In this document: positions 6,003-8,473 of the stretch, one piece after another | How positions within the stretch are numbered: the first letter of the stretch is position 1 | Layout of the letters: each line of letters starts with the position of its first letter | Assembly (NCBI GenBank): GCA_021797365.1 | Contig: JAJZZU010000088.1 | Span: 1-8,473 of the forward strand | DNA from: Pseudomonadota bacterium | GTDB taxonomy: Bacteria > Pseudomonadota > Gammaproteobacteria > Acidiferrobacterales > Acidiferrobacteraceae | Length of the DNA stretch: 8,473 nucleotides | Reading direction: 5' to 3' | The notes under the pieces: model-generated | The model's database searches: none | What the model saw: only the letters and a program-made list of their open reading frames with translations | What the model was told of the DNA's origin: nothing | Program-made: the position numbers and the translations under genes

Positions 6003-6527
6003 GTGGATTGGCACGAAAAGGCCATTGATCGGCGGCACGACCGCAAAGCCTTCGATTGCGGCATCCCCGAGCTCAATACCTATCTCGACCGTTACGCCCG
6101 CCAGAACCATGCCTCCGGCGGGGCCAAGACCTTTGTAGCCGTACCACCAGAACAGCCCAACCACATTCTCGGCTATTACACGATAAGCCCAGGTTCTATC
6201 GCGTTTGCTCACGTTCCCGCCGAGATCACCCGCCGACTCGGGCACTATGACGTACCCATATTCCGCTTGGGTCGGCTTGCCGTGGATCTCACCATACAAC
6301 GCCAGGGGCTCGGAGGGGAATTGCTGCTCGCGGCCGGCGAACGCGCGCTGGCTGTCGCTACGGAAGTAGGGGGCGTTGCCCTTGCCATCGACGCCAAAGA
6401 CGAGGCTGCGGCGCGCTGGTATGGACGCTTCGGCGCGCTCCCGTTACTGGACGATCCCCGAAAACTGGTCTTGCCGCTCAGCGCCATCGCCGAAGCCCTG
6501 AAATCGACCGGAAAGACGCGTTCCTGA
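6003..6527 (+). CDS. GNAT acetyltransferase toxin (TacT/AtaT type)
   Basis: The 174-residue protein begins (M)DWHEKAIDRRHDRKAFDCGIPELNTYL and continues with GGAKTFVAV, ILGYYTISPGSIA, VPIFRLGRLAVDLTIQRQGLGGELL (acetyl-CoA loop Q99-x-x-G-x-G104) and WYGRFGALPLLDDP with Tyr140, the position of the catalytic Tyr in TacT. Known relatives acetylate the amino group of aminoacyl-tRNAs and so block translation; which tRNA is attacked cannot be read from sequence. I prefer the GTG at 6003 because it reproduces the family N-terminus and numbering and has GAAAGTGA upstream. A GTG at 5979 in the same frame would overlap the antitoxin gene and add eight residues. All visible key residues are present, so the module looks active. 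A 9-bp inverted repeat (6503-6511/6540-6548) spans the stop codon without a T-tract. Confidence 0.9.
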   Translation: MDWHEKAIDRRHDRKAFDCGIPELNTYLDRYARQNHASGGAKTFVAVPPEQPNHILGYYTISPGSIAFAHVPAEITRRLGHYDVPIFRLGRLAVDLTIQRQGLGGELLLAAGERALAVATEVGGVALAIDAKDEAAARWYGRFGALPLLDDPRKLVLPLSAIAEALKSTGKTRS

Positions 6528-6585
6528 TCCTGCCGATTCCCGGTCGATCTTACGGTCTGGCTACCTTGCCCGCCTTATGGTTTAG

Positions 6586-7131
6586 GCTACGATAGACAGG
6601 TCCAATCCGATCACCAAGCGCCGCTTCGACATCGAATGGATTACGGACGAAGAAGCTATCGCCTACGATCACAAGAGCGACGGCATGTACCCGCGGATGA
6701 CCAACGATCGCACTCTATCATCGGCCGAAGTTCTTCAGGCGCACAAGGGCCAACCTATGATTGAGAAGCGGTTCGAGCAGATCAAGACCGTGCACGAGAT
6801 TGCCCCCGTGTTTCTCAAAGACGAGGGCCGAATCGAGGCGCTCTTCACGGTGTACTTCCTTGCGCTTCTCGTCCAGTCCCTCATGGAGCGTGAGCTGCGT
6901 CTTGCCATGGAGCGGGAGGGTATCGAGGAGCTCCCGCTCTATCCTGAGCAACGCCCATGCGCTCGCCCTACCGCTGAACAGGTCTTACGTCTCTTCAGCC
7001 TCGTTGAGCGACATAGACTTCTCCGGGAAGGGCGCACCATTCAGGTCTTCGACGCCAATCGGACGGATTTTCAGCGCCAGGTGCTCAGCCTCCTTGGCAT
7101 GTCAGAGCAGGCATTTCGATCAAAAAACTAG
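6586..7131 (+). pseudogene. IS1634-family transposase, C-terminal relic
   Basis: The frame opens after an in-frame TAG (6583-6585) and becomes recognisable near 6640: FDIEWITDEEAIAYDHKSDGMYPRMTNDRTLSSAEVLQAHKGQPMIEKRFEQIKTV, then IAPVFLKDEGRIEALFTVYFLALLVQSLMERELR and LPLYPEQRPC, ending at 7131. These are the C-terminal parts of IS1634-type DDE transposases, including the YxxK-like KGQPMIEKRFEQIK signature that carries the catalytic Glu. About 180 residues remain of a protein normally over 500, so the Asp-Asp part of the active site is missing. Sequence around 7165-7185 (CTGCGGAATGTAAGG) may be the old end of the element. An ATG at 6685 gives a 148-residue frame but is very unlikely to make a functional enzyme. 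Confidence 0.8.
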
Positions 7132-7193
7132 GCGGCTCATTCACGCCAAATTATCTCGCCGACCTGCGGAATGTAAGGCATGCCTCCCTGCCC

Positions 7194-7517
7194 TCACGAA
7201 AGCCGCGCCAGCCGCTCCACCGTATCGGGGTAGTTCTCTACCATGCGAATCAAGAGGGCGGCTTGGGCATTAGGCCGTGCCCGGCCTTGTTCCCAATTTT
7301 CCAGGGTGCGGACATTAGTGCGCAGGGTACGCGCGAAGACGGTGCGCGAGATATTGAGTCGCTCGCGCAGGGCCAGAATCTCCTCGGCCGTGACGATGGG
7401 CGTCGGTTTGACATCTATGGAGTGACGAGTGAGGGTGATTTTCCCGGCCCGTTCATCGGCTAGTGCCACAAACCCTTCACGGATTTCCGCAAAGATGTCG
7501 CGCTTCTCTTTTTTCAC
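7194..7517 (-). CDS. higA: HigA-type XRE-family antitoxin
   Basis: The 107-residue protein has an N-terminal segment (KRDIFAEIREGFVALADERAGKITLTRHSI) and then an XRE helix-turn-helix at about 43-100: TAEEILALRERLNISRTVFARTLRTNVRTLENWEQGRARPNAQAALLIRMVENYP. This resembles the HigA2-like antitoxins paired with RelE/HigB2-type toxins. It starts with GTG at 7517, which overlaps the toxin stop in GTGA (7517-7514), so the genes are translationally coupled. It neutralises the toxin and is expected to bind the palindrome upstream of the operon. No terminator is visible after its stop at 7194. Confidence 0.87.
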   Translation of the reverse strand: MKKEKRDIFAEIREGFVALADERAGKITLTRHSIDVKPTPIVTAEEILALRERLNISRTVFARTLRTNVRTLENWEQGRARPNAQAALLIRMVENYPDTVERLARLS

Positions 7518-7858
7518 AGGGTACCCCTTGCCTTTAATTCAGCGTCCAACAGGACTTTCAGAGTGTGACGTTCCTTGGCCGTCAGGTCGCTCGCTTCGTT
7601 CTTGTCATAGACGGTGAACAACCAAAACTGCGCGCCTAACGAGTACCAGTAATAGATGATACGTAACCCGCCCCGTTTCCCCTGACCTCGACGAGTGCCC
7701 CCATGCCGAACTTTCCGCAGGCCGCCTGACCCCTGGATGACGTCGCCCGCCATGGGATTGCCCATGAGAGTGGCTTGGAGTGCTCGAAACCCCTCGTCAT
7801 CAAGGTAGTTCTGGCGTAACCGGGAGAACACGGGCAGTTCGACAAAAACCGCTTTCAT
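7514..7858 (-). CDS. higB: RelE/HigB2-type toxin (mRNA interferase)
   Basis: The 114-residue protein starts MKAVFVELPVFSRLRQNYLDDEGFRALQATLMGNPMAGDVI. It has the HigB2 core GSGGLRKVRHGGTRRGQGKRGGLRIIYYW (43-71), FWLFTVYDKNEASDLTAKE and a C-terminal helix. The basic loop with GG-x-RIIYYW and the YDKNE-x-x-DL segment are hallmarks of the RelE-fold RNases that cut mRNA on the ribosome. Length is typical and all core segments are present. The toxin precedes the antitoxin, as in higBA loci, with a 4-base overlap. The ATG at 7858 has no Shine-Dalgarno and stands six bases from the predicted -10, which suggests a leaderless message. Confidence 0.9.
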   Translation of the reverse strand: MKAVFVELPVFSRLRQNYLDDEGFRALQATLMGNPMAGDVIQGSGGLRKVRHGGTRRGQGKRGGLRIIYYWYSLGAQFWLFTVYDKNEASDLTAKERHTLKVLLDAELKARGTL

Positions 7859-7864
7859 GACTAC

Positions 7865-7892
7865 GGTATACGCAATCTGCGTATACTGTCAA
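7865..7892 (-). promoter_or_regulatory. higBA promoter with embedded palindromic operator
   Basis: On the minus strand a perfect -35 TTGACA (7892-7887) and a -10 TATACC (7870-7865) are 16 bases apart. An exact inverted repeat with 8-bp arms GTATACGC/GCGTATAC and a 5-base centre (7886-7866) fills the spacer and overlaps the -10. An XRE antitoxin dimer bound there would block RNA polymerase. This is the clearest promoter and operator in the window. Confidence 0.8.
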
Positions 7893-8473
7893 GAGGGAGT
7901 GGTTGGAGACAGCAATGCGTCAGAGGGGTTCCCCTGATCAATAAGGGATGAAGTCGCGCCGCCTTCATGTGTCGTTCCTGCAACTCAAGTAAGGGCAATA
8001 CTGTTATGTGGTTAAGAGGAAGGGCGCGATTAGGGCGGGCGCCAAGCCACCTCTGAACGCAGCCCCTGTTGCCCACGCACTTGAGGCCTCTACCAAGCTC
8101 TGCGAGATGCGAGGCTGTCGTACGGAACCTACATGGAAACGCGGGCCTGTCATCTGTTCCTCAAAATGGCCGACGAGCGCACCAAGGCGCCATGAGGCCA
8201 GAACGGTCCACCCCCAAAGAGGACGATGCGCGCTACGGTGTAGCGCCTTCTTAAGGGCAAACGCACCGGTCCGGCGACCAACTCACGGCCACATCTCTCA
8301 TGTGTGGGGCGGCGGTAAAACGCTGGGCCTTTGCCCATTAAGACCCGGATCTTTAGCGAGAGTTTTGCGAAGGTTGCGCCAATCGGGACGTTGTAGGACC
8401 CCTATAACGTAGACAAGGTTAAAGGCCTGCCGAGCCGCCCCTGGTCCAGGGGCCAATGGCGGCGGCTGTCAAG
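7893..8473. other. Right-end stretch without a recognised gene
   Basis: Open frames here are short and resemble no family I know on either strand. Structural items are AGGGG/CCCCT arms around TT (7931-7942) and a strong hairpin at 8437-8453. A 36-codon tail ending at 8195 (LYQALRDARLSYGTYMETR...) looks mildly protein-like, but it is unsupported upstream because of a stop at 8082-8084. Confidence 0.35.
8433..8467. repeat. Strong nested hairpin at the window edge
   Basis: GCCCCTG and CAGGGGC (8437-8443 and 8447-8453) form a perfect 7-bp stem with a 3-base loop. An outer pair AGCCGC/GCGGCT (8433-8438 and 8462-8467) can extend or compete with it. There is no T-tract on either side, so it is not a standard terminator. 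It could be a REP-like or regulatory element of the next gene, outside the window. Confidence 0.4.

Noticed and set aside
7931..7942. AGGGGTTCCCCT dyad as a possible terminator or tRNA arm
   Set aside because: The two-base loop is too tight, there is no T-tract, and no tRNA cloverleaf can be built around it.
8085..8195. A 36-codon protein-like tail (LYQALRDARLSYGTYMETR...)
   Set aside because: An upstream in-frame stop at 8082-8084, no start with a ribosome site, and no family recognised.

Overview
The window is GC-rich DNA, probably from a gammaproteobacterium or an Acidithiobacillia-like chemolithotroph. That guess rests on the Enterobacteria-like layout of CysG, the proteobacterial RadC/ParB element genes and the types of toxin-antitoxin (TA) modules; the species cannot be named from sequence alone. 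One complete housekeeping gene, cysG (sirohaem synthase), sits among pieces of mobile DNA and small TA modules.

Layout. 1-1060: the left-end part of an IS200/IS605 element, with a divergent tnpB (running off the window edge) and a tnpA broken by an amber codon. 1075-1893 (minus): an AbiEi-type antitoxin whose toxin partner AbiEii is missing; only what looks like its first few codons remains at the insertion-element junction. 1894-2372: non-coding DNA with inverted repeats. 2373-3873: a fragment of an integrative element or plasmid, consisting of radC, a rho-independent terminator, a roughly 600-base leader, and a parB-like gene cut off after about 118 conserved residues. 4006-5415: cysG. 5478-5650: a 155-bp MITE-like element with perfect 17-bp terminal inverted repeats and a 9-bp direct repeat on both sides. 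5659-6527: a DUF1778/GNAT TA operon (TacAT/AtaRT type) with its promoter and a palindrome at the -10. 6586-7131: the C-terminal relic of an IS1634-family transposase. 7194-7892 (minus): a HigBA-type operon, toxin first, with an excellent promoter-operator. 7893-8473: no gene recognised, with a strong hairpin at the right edge.

How it fits together. Most non-cysG content is either transposition debris or self-regulating TA cassettes, which suggests a recombination hot spot or a decayed genomic island around cysG. The two complete TA operons look intact and each carries a visible candidate operator. The abiE module looks disrupted by the IS200/IS605 element. The best leads are the abiE/insertion-element junction, the MITE-like element, the abrupt parB breakpoint and the promoter geometry implying leaderless mRNAs for two TA genes. 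I did not find a clearly new multi-gene system.
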